Positions 10,365 to 23,206 of a DNA stretch of 64,000 nt are shown here, piece after piece (position 1 is the first letter of the stretch; each line of letters begins with the position of its first letter). The DNA is from Panagrolaimus kolymaensis. Lineage: Eukaryota; Nematoda; Chromadorea; Rhabditida; Panagrolaimidae. Below the pieces are notes generated by a model. The model ran no database searches. It had not been told where the DNA came from and was given only the letters and a program-made list of their open reading frames with translations. The stretch lies in contig JAJQJQ010000010.1 in the NCBI GenBank assembly GCA_028622995.1, positions 3,038,001-3,102,000 of the forward strand. The letters run 5' to 3'. A program made the position numbers and the translations under genes.

Positions 10365-13063
10365 TTTTTCTTGTTTTTTCTCTCTCTTGTTTTATTGTTG
10401 CTTGTATGTATTATTTTTTTTATATTTGCATAACTTTGTACGGTTTTTTTGTACCCAAAAGCGGGTAGTTTATTTGGGGAACTTTTTTTTCTCAATGATA
10501 GTTTCTTTATTATTCTTAAGTTTCCCATAATCTTCACTTTTTAATTTTTTGTTTTTTACTCTTCAAAAATCTTATGAAATTCTTGCAAGTTTGTGGCATT
10601 AATATAGTTATTACGAAATCATCGAGTGCAAAAGTTTGCAAGGATTTAAAAAAAAATATTTCTTTTTTCTTTTTTTTTTTGCCTTTTTTTTCCTATTTCA
10701 AATTCTGACATGTCCAATCTTTTTTTCTTACTTTTTCTGTCAATGATTTAAAATAATAAAAAATTTGATAGGGAAAAACTTGTCCTTTTCTTTAGATGGC
10801 TTAAACAATTTCATTAAAAATGTGAGAAAAAAGAAGATGAAAAGCAGAGAAGGCATTCTGAATTTTAACGAAAAGAAAAAAACCCTCCGAAAAAAAAAAA
10901 GAGTACAACCACGCTAGCGTCGAATTTCAAGCTTTTCCCTTCCTCTTCGGTTTTTTTTCTTTTGCCGGAAAACGAACTATTGCAGGATTTTCATCCAACC
11001 ACCATTTTTCCATTTTCTTTTTTACTACTACTTTTTTTTGTGAAGGCAAAATAAAAATGTGTCAGAAGAAGAATGAAAAATGTATTTATTTCGTCGTCGT
11101 ATGGCCCTGGCCTCAGTAACATTGATGCAACTTTAGAGAGAAGTCTTTTTTTGTTTTGGAAGGAGATGCCCAGCCTTCCATCGAAACAACTCAACAACTC
11201 TTTTTTCCTTGATTTTTTTCTTTTATTCATTAAAAAAAACCAGAAGAGTCATTTTTGATTACACACACATTCGAGTTGTAGAGGACGTTTGACTTTTTTT
11301 TTCGTGTAAAATTTTCAAATTCAAAAGTTTTTTGTTTTCTTTGACACTCATTCTCTGTTTTAAAATGGAGTTTGCAAGGTTGCTCTCTTTAAGTGTTTGT
11401 TTCTGCACTGTAATCCGTAAAAGTGTGGACCAAAAGGCTATTATTTTTTTTAGAAGTGTAATGGCGCTTTTTAAATGTGAAAATGTAAGCCATAATCGGT
11501 TAGAAAAAGAATGATGATAGGTTTCAAATGCATTTAAAAGTTTCAAAAAAAAAATGAAAGTGAAAGCGTTAATGTAAATAGCTTTTTTTCTTAGGCTCGG
11601 TTGCTATTGTTAAGCTATTTACAAACGTTTTTTTTTTCAAAAAAAAATAAAAAATAGCAGCTTTTATTCCTCGATATATTTTTTTTACGTGAAGATGATG
11701 CATGCCTTAACTCCTCTATTTTTGAATTAATATTGGATGAGTTTTTTTGACAACCAATTTTTAAAAACAAAAAAGTTTTTTATTTCGACTCTTTTTTTGG
11801 CGGCCGTTGTACCACATTTTTTCTCTCGATAATGTCGGCAACCCGCTGGCAACAGTAGCAATAAAATAAAAAACCCAACGAAGCATTTTAGAATCCCGCT
11901 TTTTCTCTCTTCTCCATTTTTTTTATTCTCGACTAAACTGGTTTATGGCCGCTGGGCAGCTCTGCTGTTGGATGGATGGATGCATTGGCTTGCCTTTTAG
12001 TTACATTTTTCAACTTTTTACTGGACTATTTTTTCTTCTTCTGTTTTTCTATTTTGTCGTTTATTGTTATTGTTGTTATTCTTTGTGGTGCTTTTTTTTT
12101 ATGAGGAAGCGGGCTTACTAGTTTTATTAGCAGTAGTAGTACCAAGCAAGCAAGTAGTAAGACTTTTTTCAGCAACGACTACATCCTCGTTCTCTCTCTC
12201 TCTCTTTTGTGTACACAGTTAGTTAACAAAACTTTCTGGCATGCGCATGCAGCAGAATTCTTTTCTCATTCATCGATGAATGGAGAGATAGATGTTGGAC
12301 ATCAAACTCCTTTGCGCATTTTTTTTTTCTCAAATGATTTTTTGTCTTAATTTTGTTTTCTTCCTCTTTAATTCCTGCAAGTCTTGAAATGAAATAGAGC
12401 AGTAGGAAATCAATTTTTATTAAAAAAAACATTTTTGCAAATGGAAAGAAAAATCTTTTTAAAAATATTTTAGAACTTTTTAGCAGTATCGTAAAATTTT
12501 TATTTTATTTAAGTCTGCTTAGTTTTTATTTTTTAAATAATTTAGCAACGGCTATTACTTGTTAAAATTTGCTTCTTGTATACATATATTTTCGTGCTTT
12601 TCCATTTTTAACATTTATCATGTTTATGTCATTCACTATACTTTATTTTTTTCATCTCACTTTTCTTTAAGATCGATTCTTCGGCTTTTTTTCTTTTCGT
12701 TTCCGTTAACAACAACAAAGAAGCCAAGCCAAGCCGTCTTTTGAATTTTTTTTCGTCTCCATGTTTTTTATCTTTTTAATAACTGTTTGCCCATTTTTTT
12801 TCTTAGTGTAAGCCGACACTATAAAAGCGTTTGAGAGGAAAAAAGTGTGATAAATTGTGTTATTTTTTTTTTCGACGTGCTTTGTGTATAATTTTTTGTT
12901 TTGTTTGGAACCAATCCAAAGCTTTTTCTTCAAATACAGCCGGAATTTTTTATGTTTGCGTTTTACCGAGTTATTTTTTGTTTCTTTTGTTTAAGCTAGC
13001 TGAGATTTGTTGTTTTTAGCCATCACTATTTGCAACTAAATTCTTTTTTATCCAATTGCATTA
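10365..13063. other. 2.7 kb gene-free stretch upstream of ptl-1
   Basis: Homopolymer T and A runs throughout, a (TC)n tract at about 12190-12206, 'agcagtagtagtac' at about 12129 and 'gcaagcaagtagtaag'. Frames such as 11259-11546 (-) are low in complexity. The sequence after 12820 is probably ptl-1 promoter and leader; the rest may hold distal regulatory DNA. Confidence 0.45.
12820..12827 (+). promoter_or_regulatory. TATA box candidate for ptl-1
   Basis: TATAAAAG lies in 'cgacactataaaagcg', 237 bases before ATG 13064. A TTTTTAG acceptor at about 13018 would allow a spliced or trans-spliced leader in between. Confidence 0.35.
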
Positions 13064-14821
13064 ATGGAAGAAGCTTCGGTTTCAAGTTCCCTCTCACATG
13101 ATGAAGAAAATGATTTTACTAGAAAGCAAGAAGTAGGGACGGATTCTCATTTTACTCAACAACATGTTGCATCCACATCATATGAATCAAATGATGAACA
13201 TTTACCAAATGTTGAAAATGTTGATGAAGACAGAAACGAGGAAAATGCTAATCATAGTGATTCAAATCGAACTCCAACACCCCAAGAAAGTGTTGCAGCA
13301 AAAACAGATATTGAAGAATCTTCGAAACAAGCTCAAGAAAATACTTCTTCTTCACCCGTGATTTCTTCAGAGAAAAACAACGGTCATGAAAAAGTTGAAG
13401 AAAAATTTTCTCCAACCAAAATTGAATCACAAAATAAAGCAACTACACAGAATGAGGCAGCAAAAAGTGATGTGTCGACGAAAAAGCCCCTTCCGAGAAC
13501 CACACCAGCGACAAAGCCCGCTACACCAAATAAAGCTCCTAATATGAGAGCTTCAGCTGCACCACCAACTCCCACTAATCGAGCACCTCAAACTTTAAGA
13601 ACATCAGCTACTCGGCCATCTCCAGCTCTTAGAACTCCTGCACAAATTACAGCTAAAACTCCAACTTCGAGACCTCCAGGTGAAAGAGCAGTTTCGGCTT
13701 CACGAACTCCAAGGCCTTCATCTGTCAATGGATTTCAATCAAAGTGAGTCTATATTTTAAATGCATTTCAGGAAACTATATTTTTACAAACCATGCTATT
13801 TTTTAAACTTTTTTTGAACTTTATTTTAAAAAGTTAAGAATAGTTTTGGACACCATTGGCGAACTTTTTTTTACGAGTGAAGCAATAAAAATAAAAGCAA
13901 AGCATTACTTTAAAATAAAAAAGTACTGATTGCTTTTACCAAAAATATAACTTTAAATTTATTTAATGGATCATAAATTTTTTTATTACAGGCCCACACC
14001 ACCTTCAACTCGAATTCGAACTACAAGTGCAATGAGAACTACTCCAACCACCAATGGTAAATTTAATTAAAATGCAAACCGAATTTGTAATTTGATACTT
14101 TTTTTAGATATTAAACCACTTCCAAAATTCACAAATAAAAAATATCAAAATGTTACTTCCAAAGTTGGTTCACTTGAAAATGCTACCCATAAACCAGGTT
14201 CGAAAAAGATGTTTGTATTTCATTAATATTTTTTTGTTGCGTTTTTTAGGAGGTGGTCAAATCAAAATTGAAAGTCGTAAATTTAATTTCAAAGAAACTG
14301 CCGCACCTAAAATTAGCGCAAAAATTGAAGTCAAACCTCATGTTGGAGAAAAAAAGGTTTGAAAAATTTTAAGGAAAACAAAAAAAGAAATTAATTATAT
14401 TTCTCTTTAGGTGTTGAATCAAAAACTTAATTGGAAAGCTGAATCCAAAGTTGGATCCCTTGCAAATGCCAAACATCAACCCAAAGGAGGTGATGTCAAG
14501 GTTAGTGAAATACAACCTTTTTTCTATAATTCTGTGAAGGATTAAATGTAGCAAAAAAATATATACAGTTGGACATCGGCAAGTTAAAGTAAACTAAACA
14601 TTTTTCAGATTCTCACGCAAAAAATCAAACTTGATGGAGTTCAAAGCAAAGTAGGATCTTTGGTGAATGCTGACCATAAAGCTGGAGGTGGAAATGTAGA
14701 TATTAAAAGCTATAAAGTTTCTGAAAGCCAAAATGGTTCAGATGGGAATTCCATGGATAATAGTCGTCGATCATCCACCAATCCGTCCAGAATGTCTGAA
14801 TCAAAAGATATAACAGCATAA
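13064..14821 (+). CDS. ptl-1: PTL-1: tau/MAP2/MAP4-type microtubule-binding protein
   Basis: Exons 13064-13743, 13992-14056, 14108-14197, 14250-14356, 14411-14500 and 14609-14821 make 414 aa. The N-terminal projection domain (about 1-125) is acidic, followed by a Pro/Thr/Lys/Arg-rich linker (TTPATKPATPNKAPN; RTPAQITAKTPTSRPP) like the tau proline-rich region. The C-terminal third holds tubulin-binding repeats: SKVGSLENATHKPGGGQIKI (about 266-285), a degenerate one near 298-314, SKVGSLANAKHQPKGGDVKI (about 327-346) and SKVGSLVNADHKAGGGNVDI (about 357-376). Exon borders fall within the repeats, as in the MAP family. The role is stabilising axonal and touch-neuron microtubules. A longer first intron (248 nt) stands out among the short ones. 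AATAAA is at 14933-14938. Confidence 0.92.
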
Positions 14822-16132
14822 AATTTGAATTCCGTTTTATTAATGTAAAATTATAATAATAATTATATGTGAAACATTTATTGTAAAGAAAACTTTTGGC
14901 ATTTGCTTTTTTGTAAAATTAATTTTGCTCTAAATAAAAGCTTGGATTGCAAAAAACTGTTTGATATTTTTTTTCACTGAGCAAGACAAAAAATTCTGTG
15001 CAGCGAAAATGCATTTTTTCTCCACTTCTTTTTTTTCTTTTTCATTCGGTTGTCAGTCGTTTGCCTGGCTCCCATCTTGTTGTTCGGCTGGCTGCCTTTT
15101 CTTTCTCGTTGTCGCATTTATTCTCGTTTCTACATATTTGCGGCTGGCAAAACATTTTTTCTGTTTTCAATAAAAAAAAAAAGTGAAAGGCAGTAAAGCT
15201 TTCGTAGTTGTCGTTGGTTCATTGCATAATGCTTATGATTACTTCCATCGGGTTTTTCTTTCCATGACAGACAACACCCATTTATTTTCTTCTTCGTTTT
15301 TAATGATTTTCAGTCTTATTTCATTTTTTACATTAAAAAGAAAGAGCCAAATGTTCGATTTTTTGGGTCTAAATTCAAATCTTTAGTGTTAAAAAATTCG
15401 AGAAAAAAAAACAGAGCTAATTTTCTTGAAGTCAATCGATTTGATACTGTTGATTCAAAGCGCGTTATTTATTTTCTTCTTTTTTGTTTTAGAATTTGTT
15501 CATCTTTTTCTTCTTTTTTATTTGCAACAACTCACTCCACACATTTCTTCGTATTAAGTTTGCGCACGACTCGACCTTTTCGTTAAGAGGACAGAGACAG
15601 CAGGTAGTAGGAATGAATGAATGTGCTGGCACAACTTTGCAATGACATTTGAGATACAAAAGAAAGAAATCATCATTTTTCTTTTCATATATCGGTGAAA
15701 TTTCTTTCACTCGTGCCAAGGTCAAAATCATGCCATGTCGGCGGCAACGGTAAAGTTATAGTGTTTTTTCTTCTTTTTTTGTATTTGACCCTAATGCGAC
15801 TTGCCCGTTCTTTTTTTATTTCCTTTGAGACAGCAAGCAGCATTCATTAAGGTGCTAACCTTAATCCAAAATGCAAATTAACTGTCATTTGAATGAATTA
15901 TTTCAAGCTAATGCACAAACTGCATTAATACATTCATTGTTCTTTTTATAAAATGCGCTGGCATGGGATTTAAAATTGTATTGGAGAAAAAAAATGTGCA
16001 AGCTCTCCCAAAGTTTTATACTGTCTCATGTTATTGTTTTCGATGTAAAAAGCGTGCTTTTTGTTGTTGATATTTTTCCTAGCTTATTTACTATTACCCT
16101 TTTTTCTTTAGAGTTAAGCCCTTATATTCATC
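14822..16132. other. Intergenic between ptl-1 and the 4F2hc-like gene
   Basis: 3' UTR of ptl-1, then A/T-rich DNA. A TATAAAAT at 15947-15954 and an AG acceptor at 16110-16111 ('tttttctttag'), 21 bases before the start codon, probably belong to the downstream gene. The frame at 14961-15173 is Phe/Ser-rich and not called. Confidence 0.45.
14933..14938 (+). terminator. Poly(A) signal of ptl-1
   Basis: AATAAA in 'ctctaaataaaagc', 112 bases after the stop codon. Confidence 0.6.
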
Positions 16133-17998
16133 ATGTCTGCGGGCGAATCATTAATGACCACGGTTCATACCGAAGATACCAAAGTTGAGGTTGGTGGTAT
16201 TGATGCTCAATTTTCACGTGATGCCGATCATGTCGCCGTTACTACTGCTCCAGTTGTTATTGGATTAACCAAAGAAGAGCTTGAACATTACCGAAATGAT
16301 CCAAAATACAAATTTCTTCGGTATGAAAATTTTTGAATCACTTTTTAGTTAAGATTTATTATTATATTTATTTTTAGTTGGGCCCTTTTCATTCTTTTCT
16401 GGCTCACATGGGTTGCCTTGTTTGCCGCTGCTATCTTACTCATTGTTATGAGTCCTCGAGATGTTAATAAAGGTACTAAAGCCTGGTATCAAGTCACAAA
16501 CAATTATGAAGTAAACAACTTTTTTTATTTAATTTTACATCATAAAATTGAATTTTGTTTATAGATCTTTGTCCCTGCTTATGCATCATCCGACAATGAT
16601 GGTATTGGTGATTTCAAAGGCATCCAAGACAAACTTGATCATTTAAAAGACATTGGAGTTGATTCCATGCTTCTTACGGCTGTTTTCGATTATCATAAAG
16701 ATGATTTCGGGCCTTTTGAAGTTTTAGATTATGAAAAAATTGGATCAAGAGTTGGTGGTGAAACACAACTTAAAGAACTTGTCGCTGAAGCGTATGGAGA
16801 CGATATTCGAACTATCGTTGATGTCCCATTAACCGTTTCACGTCTTAGCACTTATGTTAAGAATGGATACACTATTCAAAGAAATACTCTTGCTCATCCA
16901 ACTTTGGATGTTACAAAAAATCAAAGTCGTTCCCTCCTTTTAAAAACCATTCAACATTTGGCTAATCTTGGCGTCCATGGAGTTTATATTCATGGAGATG
17001 ATTTAACTGCCACCCCTGTTGCTGCCTTTAATCAACTTATCGTAGCAATCCGAAATCAAGTTAATAACACTGATTTGTAAGTTAATTCCTTCAATTTCAA
17101 GTTTATTAAAAAACTGTATTTTTTTAGCGCAATTTTGGTTGGATGTGAAAGAAAAACTGGAGTTGATGATTGCAAAAAATTAAATGCTTCTGTTATTGTT
17201 ACCGATCCTAAACCCGCCAATTCCCCTGCTTCGGTTATTCAAGCCCTCCTTGCTCATGCAAATGAAACTGTTATTGATAATACCACTTCTGTCACCGTTC
17301 TTGGAAATACTGTTTATCGTCGTCGTGTTGACTATACAAAGTTTGTTATACTTATTTGAGAGAGTTTACTAAGAACCATTTTTAGACTTGGAATTACCAA
17401 TCCCAAAGACCGTTACAATTTTATCCTTACCTTAAACGCTATCAGACTTTTCGTTTATCCCGCTGCTCATACACTTTATGGAGATGAATATGGTCTTGAA
17501 AATGCTTTACATTCAAATCAAACCGGACATATGTATTGGGTTACAAAAGATAATAATGCCACATTCTTCGATAGACTTACAGGATTTGTTGAAGTAAATT
17601 TTTTTATTACTTTAAAAAAAAGCAAATTTTCCAAATTTTAGCATGATGAATATGCATCTTCCAAAATTTTGCATGAATTCAAAGGCATGGCAACTCTTCG
17701 ACACAAACTTCGTCATCTTAACACCACATATTTCTCAACCAATTCTGTTGTTCATTATAGTCATGCAGGAATTAATTATGCTTTATTCTTCAATGACAAA
17801 AATACTGAAATGACTTTGAAATATTCTGATTTCCTTCCTAAAGATGATAAATGGAAAACAGCTTTGAATGATGCCAGCATTGTTTATCACAGCGGTGAAG
17901 ATAGTCCAAAAAAGCAAGATTTGTCTGATGCAGTTGTCACTTTGGCTCCATATGGACATCAAATCGTTAAACTTGCTCCTCTTCCAGCTACTGAATAA
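16133..17998 (+). CDS. atgp: 4F2hc/SLC3A2-like amino-acid transporter heavy chain (ATGP family)
   Basis: Exons 16133-16320, 16378-16510, 16565-17076, 17128-17340, 17386-17593 and 17642-17998 make 536 aa. It is a type II membrane protein: cytoplasmic N-terminus with GLTKEELEHYRNDPKYKFLR, a single helix (ALFILFWLTWVALFAAAILL), then an extracellular alpha-amylase-like domain beginning WYQVTNNYEIFVPAYASS. The helix-plus-amylase layout and 'F.GI.DKLDHLKDIGVD' are typical of SLC3A2 and C. elegans ATGP-1/-2. These heavy chains carry light-chain amino-acid transporters to the plasma membrane and have no glycosidase activity. I see no cysteine in the juxtamembrane stalk where vertebrate 4F2hc forms its disulphide with the light chain. 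Several NxT/S glycosylation sites are present. AATAAA is at 18121-18126. Confidence 0.9.
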
Positions 17999-18120
17999 AA
18001 CAATTATCAATTTTTTTTAAACATATTTTTTTAAAGCTAGCAAATTTGAATTTTTTTTTTGTGTTAACAATGTCGTTGACAAAGTTAAAAATGTAATTAC
18101 TTTTCTTTAATTACCTTTTT

Positions 18121-18126
18121 AATAAA
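18121..18126 (+). terminator. Poly(A) signal of the 4F2hc-like gene
   Basis: AATAAA in 'ttaataaagtaac', 123 bases after the stop; the convergent gene on the other strand ends at 18188. Confidence 0.5.
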
Positions 18127-18187
18127 GTAACAAATCGCAACATTTTAAATTTATTTACATCCATAGAAAGTGTTTTACAGCTAATAA

Positions 18188-18802
18188 TTATGAATAAAAA
18201 ATAGGCGCTTGATTTTCTTCCCATTGTGAAACAAATTTAGGAATATTGTTAGGTATGTAAGCAACGTATTTACGTACTCTTTTCTCGCTTGGGATTGAAA
18301 TCATTACGGTTTCTGTATCAAAACTAAAACACAGCTTTCTCTTAAATCCTAAATATAAAAATAAATACCGATCAACGATTCTTGTTTCATTAAATAAATG
18401 AAATTGTATTTTATTTTGAATTTCATCTATCGTCATATTAATTACTTTAAAAGCTGGCCATAAATGTTGATATTCAAAAAACCGTTTTGATGAACCAAAA
18501 GTAGCTAAAGGTTCAATACATTTTGAATGATTGGGAATTTCGTCCAAACATTTTGGATCGACTATCAATGGAATTCTAAAACCACGCCTCAAATAGTCTT
18601 AGAATTAAAGATAAAATTTACAAATGAAGGACATCTTTTCGAAAGTTTGCAGAATTTGAAGGTGAAATTGATTCATCTTCAAAAACCAAAAGGGCAAAAC
18701 TACAGTAACAAATACAACCAAAAGTGAATAATACGGTAATGTTTGGCTAAAAGCTAGTTTCGCCGATGAATGAAATCGTTTTAAAACATTAAACGAAGCC
18801 AT
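18188..18802 (-). CDS. Small membrane protein with a frame break; TMEM231-like at best
   Basis: ATG 18802 opens a frame with a short basic N-terminus and a strong membrane helix (YYSLLVVFVTVVLPF). A sensible coding frame then continues as EDESISPSNSANFRKDVLHL, but shifted by one base relative to the helix. The shift falls in the run GCCCTTTTGG at about 18685-18696. From 18622 a normal 46-nt intron (18621-18576) leads in frame to exon 18575-18188, which ends ENQAPIFYS. Either one base is missing (mutation or assembly error), or a 35-nt intron (18734-18700) is removed, which would destroy the helix. The helix plus 'PAFKVIN...DEIQNKIQFHL' faintly recalls TMEM231, a ciliary transition-zone protein, but the second helix of that family is absent. 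It may be a decaying gene. Confidence 0.4.
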
Positions 18803-19397
18803 GAAAAATTATTAAAAATTATTAAAAGCGGTCTTTTTTATCTTTGAAGATTTTATCCATAAATCAAAAAAATGTTTTTAAAGACACAAACAATCCAGTT
18901 ATCTATTAATACGTTTATTTACAATTTTTTTAGCATAAAAATAATTTTTTAATTAAGAAACTATCAATAAAATTCAAAGTGAATACATAAATTTTCTATA
19001 AAAAATATATCACATTTTAATATAAAAACATTTTTTTTTTCAACGGTGATTTGGATACATAGAATTTTTTTAAGGCAACCGAGAAAATTACAAAACAAGG
19101 AAAGAAAGTAAAAGATACAGCAACTTTTTTTAAGATTATGAATAGACTTTTTTTTAGAAAAAAATAAAACTTTTGCGTATGACTAAAAAATAATGAAGAT
19201 CTGCACGGGACAATCAAAAAAAATGAAACTACCATATTTGAAGCTATTTTAAGTCATGACATAGAATCGAAATTAAAATAATTTTTCCTGGGACAAATAT
19301 TTTAAAATTTTGTTTAAGAAAAATAGAAGGATAGAGAGATAAGATATAAAGGAAAGGCTTTTGAGTAAAGGAAATGAATGAATGAATGAATGGTTAG
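18803..19397. other. Intergenic, 3' of the USP gene
   Basis: A/T-rich, probably the 3' UTR of the deubiquitinase gene plus the promoter of the small membrane-protein gene. Holds a short (GAAT)n repeat next to the USP stop codon. Confidence 0.45.
19373..19393. repeat. (AATG)5 tetranucleotide repeat
   Basis: Five tandem copies of AATG, directly beside the stop codon of the USP gene (19398). Confidence 0.7.
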
Positions 19398-22300
19398 TTA
19401 TTGGTAACCATTATTGCGGCGAGAACCAACAACTTCTCCTTCATATTTATTATTAGCACCCGAAAGATTTTGATACGAACGTGAACGATCATTACTTGTT
19501 ACTCCTCCTCCTCGCCCATCGAGTGTTGCATTATTATCAATTGGGCCATTTTCAGGTAAATATGATGTCCAAGTTGGACGTGGAAGGGTTTTAACTCCAC
19601 TGACATGGCCATTATTACTGGAAGAAGACGAAGATAATAATGTTCCATTTGGAAGCGACTTTCGAACACATCGGTCAGCAATGTGTTGTGGAATATCTTG
19701 GAACCAATGATGTGGAGGTGGACGAGATCTTGCAGACATGGTGGAACTAGCTTGACGTCGTTCATAAAATAGTAAATATGCACTTGAAGAAAATATTATT
19801 TCTTTTTGTTCAGCGAGTGTAACTCGAACATCATCGAATGCTCTCCATTTTTGATCGATAGGATTTTTGGTTGAAGCTGTATAATGCCCAGAATTGATTC
19901 GATCACCATAATGATGCACAACTCCAATCAAATCATAAATGTATTCTTCGGGACTGAGACCTTTAATATCACCATTGCTAAGATCGGAATCAATTTTACA
20001 ATGTTTTTTCTTTAAAGTGTTTGATTTATTTTCTGGGCGGCAAATGTATGGTCCCATATCTAAGCCTTCTAGTGGGATTCGAACTGGTCTTTCAACTCGT
20101 TTCATTGAACCATCCTCTTCCTATAAAGTATTTGGGTAAAATGCAAACAAAGGTTGCTAATAACAAACCAAATGAAAGCGCTTTAAATGAAATATCAAAA
20201 CAGGTGGCACTGAATGGAATTTTAATTGTTTTCGTCCAACATTTTTAAAACATCCAGTACATTTCCATTCGAGGACTTCGGGCTGTACATATTCTTGTAG
20301 TAAATCCTCCAAAGTAACATATAAATCATTTGATGTTATTGATGGATGATCCACCGCTTCCTCGGATGGGAATTTAAAAAAGCTGTAAAAATGGTTTTTT
20401 AATTTAATAAAACAATCGCAAAAAACAAACCTTTCTGCATATGTGGCACTAAATTTTATTGTTAATTGCAACAATGGCATTCGATTATCATCATATGATG
20501 TTTTTGTATTACAACTTAAAAGTGGAAATGATAATCCTGGATCCAAAACTGCTCCTTCATTTGCATCACCAACAACAATTTTGCAATTTTCTCTATGAAT
20601 ATTCAATCCTGCTATTCGGTAATTAATCAAATCAAGGCCGCGATGTAAAATTTCTTCAAGAATTTTAGTATAATTCCACATTCGATGCACCACTACCACA
20701 AATGGATATCCATGTCGCTTAGAATTGAGACCATAACCGGCGGCAAAGGTGCAAATAGTTGCAATATAATCTGTGTTAGAAGTTTTCACATCTCCATCAG
20801 GAACTTCAATGAGAACTAATGGACAACTGGTGTTCATTGGAATTTGAATTCTTGGATCGACAATTTGGCACATGCCACTTGGAAGTAGCAAGCATGGAAT
20901 AGTAAAATCTTCATGCAAGTTTCTAACTTGAGTTGAGAGAAATGAAATCATTTCATGAATGGTACAGGTGGATCTCATTTGTAGTCCATATCTTGTTAAA
21001 CTTCTTTCAATATTATATGGAATCCAAACAGCGGAAAATAGATGCAAGTTTTTGCTAAAAATAATTAAATAGACTAATGAAAATTTTAAAAATTACAAAC
21101 TTTGGTGAAACTGTAAGCGAAACATTTCTAAATGGATCGAAACTAAGGTTTCTGAATTTGCATGAAACACATTCAATGGAAGATCTAAATTGTGCGCAGA
21201 AAAGTTTAGTTATGGCTGAACAACTGCCATCTTGATGTCGAGTTAATGACTCCTCAGCTAATTCTTCCTCCGATCGATTCATAGTTCGATTATTAATTGT
21301 AAAATGATTGCGACAATTTTCATCTTTAAGTTCTTCATGAATTTTATCTAATAACCATATTAAATATTCTTGGGCATCCTGAAATTTTTTGTTGTTGATA
21401 AAATCGAAGATTGTTATTTAATGGATGAAAAACCTGTTGATAAGCATTTCCAAATTGTGAATTATTTTCTGCTGTTACTTGGGATAGTTTCCATACAGCG
21501 CTATCTATATCTCCGTTAAACCACATATTTTGCAATACTAAAGCCAATACACCGCTTACAGTTTTTAAAATTTCAGCTTTCTGACCAGCAGATTTTTTCT
21601 AAAATCACTCAGATAAATTATTCCAACTTAAATAAAATAATAACTTACAAGATATTTTAAATAATTTTCTGTCACAAATAATTGGGCAAATTTGTCTGTG
21701 CAAGCTAAACATTGAAGTATGGAATTCACATAACAACTATTTCCATGATTAGCAATCCCAGTTTGACATGGCGTTGGTCTTTGAAGAATTATTGGTTGAG
21801 ATGATGGACGAGGTGGTGGCATAACTGCTGCTGCTTTTGGTAAACCATTATTATCCCGATTTAAAGGTTGTAATTTAGCTCTAGCTTCCACTATTTCACT
21901 TTTTGGAGGAACTCGAGGTTGCTGCTGAAGAGGAGGCAATTCCCGCCTTGGTGGCTCCTCTCTCATTGTTATCGTATTATTGATTTCTCTATTGTTAACT
22001 GAACGTGATCGATCTGATTGTTGCCGACTTGGAGCAGAAAATGAATGGGTTCGTTGAAAATTACCGCTACCTTTTCTGCTTCCATTTCGATTAACCTAAA
22101 ATATAAAACTTATTTTCTATTTTTTCTTGTTGAATATTAAAAGCTACCGTATGTGCAGAAGATGAAATATTTTTGGAACCAATATATAATTGTGAATCAT
22201 CTTTTGGGTGTTTATTATTACGGAATAAATTTTTAAAGATTGAATTAACTGCTTGTTTAATAGTGGATTTACGAGATTTATCATTTCTTGAGAAATATTC

Positions 22301-22847
22301 AGATGTTGGAGAAACAGGAGGTTCTATAATTATTTTGCTTTTCTTCATTGCTAAATAAAAAAATGATATCACCAACCTTCTGGATATCTATCATCTATCA
22401 TATTATCTCTTTGCTCATAGTAACGATTTGAATAACCCGAACGCTGACGTGAGCGATGCTTAGGTGACTCGCCTTCATTGTAACCACGATACACAATTGT
22501 GCGGGGTTGTTGCTATAAGAGAAAAAATAGATATAAAAAACTAATGTAAAATAATAATTGTCAATTAAAATTAAAATCATAAATATTCCAAAAAATTACA
22601 TGTATTCAAAAAAAGCATTACTCACATTTAAATTTCCTCTATCATACAATGTATCGGTTGAAGGAATTTCATCAGTTACAAATTCACGCCGCCTTGGTTC
22701 TTGTTCATATCTCATTCCATTATTTAAATTATAATTTGGCATAAAAGTAGTATTTTGTGAATTTTTTAAGAATTTATCCACTTCACTAAACCCATATGTT
22801 GAAGTACTTTGTGATGAATGCCGCTCCGGAGGTATTGGCCTGGCCAT
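19398..22847 (-). CDS. Ubiquitin-specific protease, USP31/USP43 type
   Basis: Nine exons: 22847-22626, 22512-22377, 22350-22148, 22095-21649, 21598-21434, 21378-21101, 21054-20431, 20382-20169 and 20120-19398. They make 1003 aa. A disordered Ser/Arg/Pro-rich N-terminus (about 1-295) precedes the peptidase C19 domain. The Cys box is TGIANHGNSCYVNSILQCL (catalytic Cys about 308), and the His box GDRINSGHYTAS (His about 842) is followed by WRAFDDVRV. A CVSC...CTGC pair forms the zinc-binding fingers. 'LFCAQFRSSIECVSC...FDPFRNVSL' strongly recalls human USP31/USP43, hence the subfamily. It removes ubiquitin from substrate proteins; the substrate cannot be told. The exon at 21101 ends with an unusual AAA|GTTTGT donor. 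The start shares a 359-base intergenic region with the arginine kinase gene on the other strand. Confidence 0.9.
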
Positions 22848-23206
22848 TAAATAAACATAATATCTAAATTAAAAACACAATAATAAAATCAATCAATTAA
22901 AAGAAAAAAATATATATAAGTAACAAAGTTAAAAACTTTTCGAATAAAGTTGTTGATTGTTATGATTAACAACACGGAAAAAACTTTTTTTGCCAGGAGC
23001 ATTCTTTCCTCGAGCTGAGCAGCTCAACCACCCAACAACTTTGGTCTCATTTGGAAAAGGTTTATGATTTATTTTTTCGCAATGGCTATTTATATTTTTT
23101 TATTCAAAGCATCCATTCACTAGCTTTAAACTAAATTTTCTTGGTCGAAAGCTCCTATTATTTTTTGAGCTTTAAATTTGTAAATCATTTTTCAGAAAAC
23201 GACGAC
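22848..23206. other. Bidirectional promoter between USP and arginine kinase genes
   Basis: 359 bases between divergent start codons, with an E-box-like palindromic 'gagctgagcagctc' at about 23013-23026 and poly-T tracts. No gene. Confidence 0.45.
23194..23195 (+). promoter_or_regulatory. Likely trans-splice acceptor (atttttcag) before arginine kinase
   Basis: TTTTTCAG ends 11 bases before ATG 23207 with no in-frame upstream exon, the typical placement for spliced-leader addition. Confidence 0.45.

Noticed and set aside
11259..11546. 95-codon minus-strand frame in the region before ptl-1
   Set aside because: Composition follows poly-A/poly-T; no domain and no intron structure.
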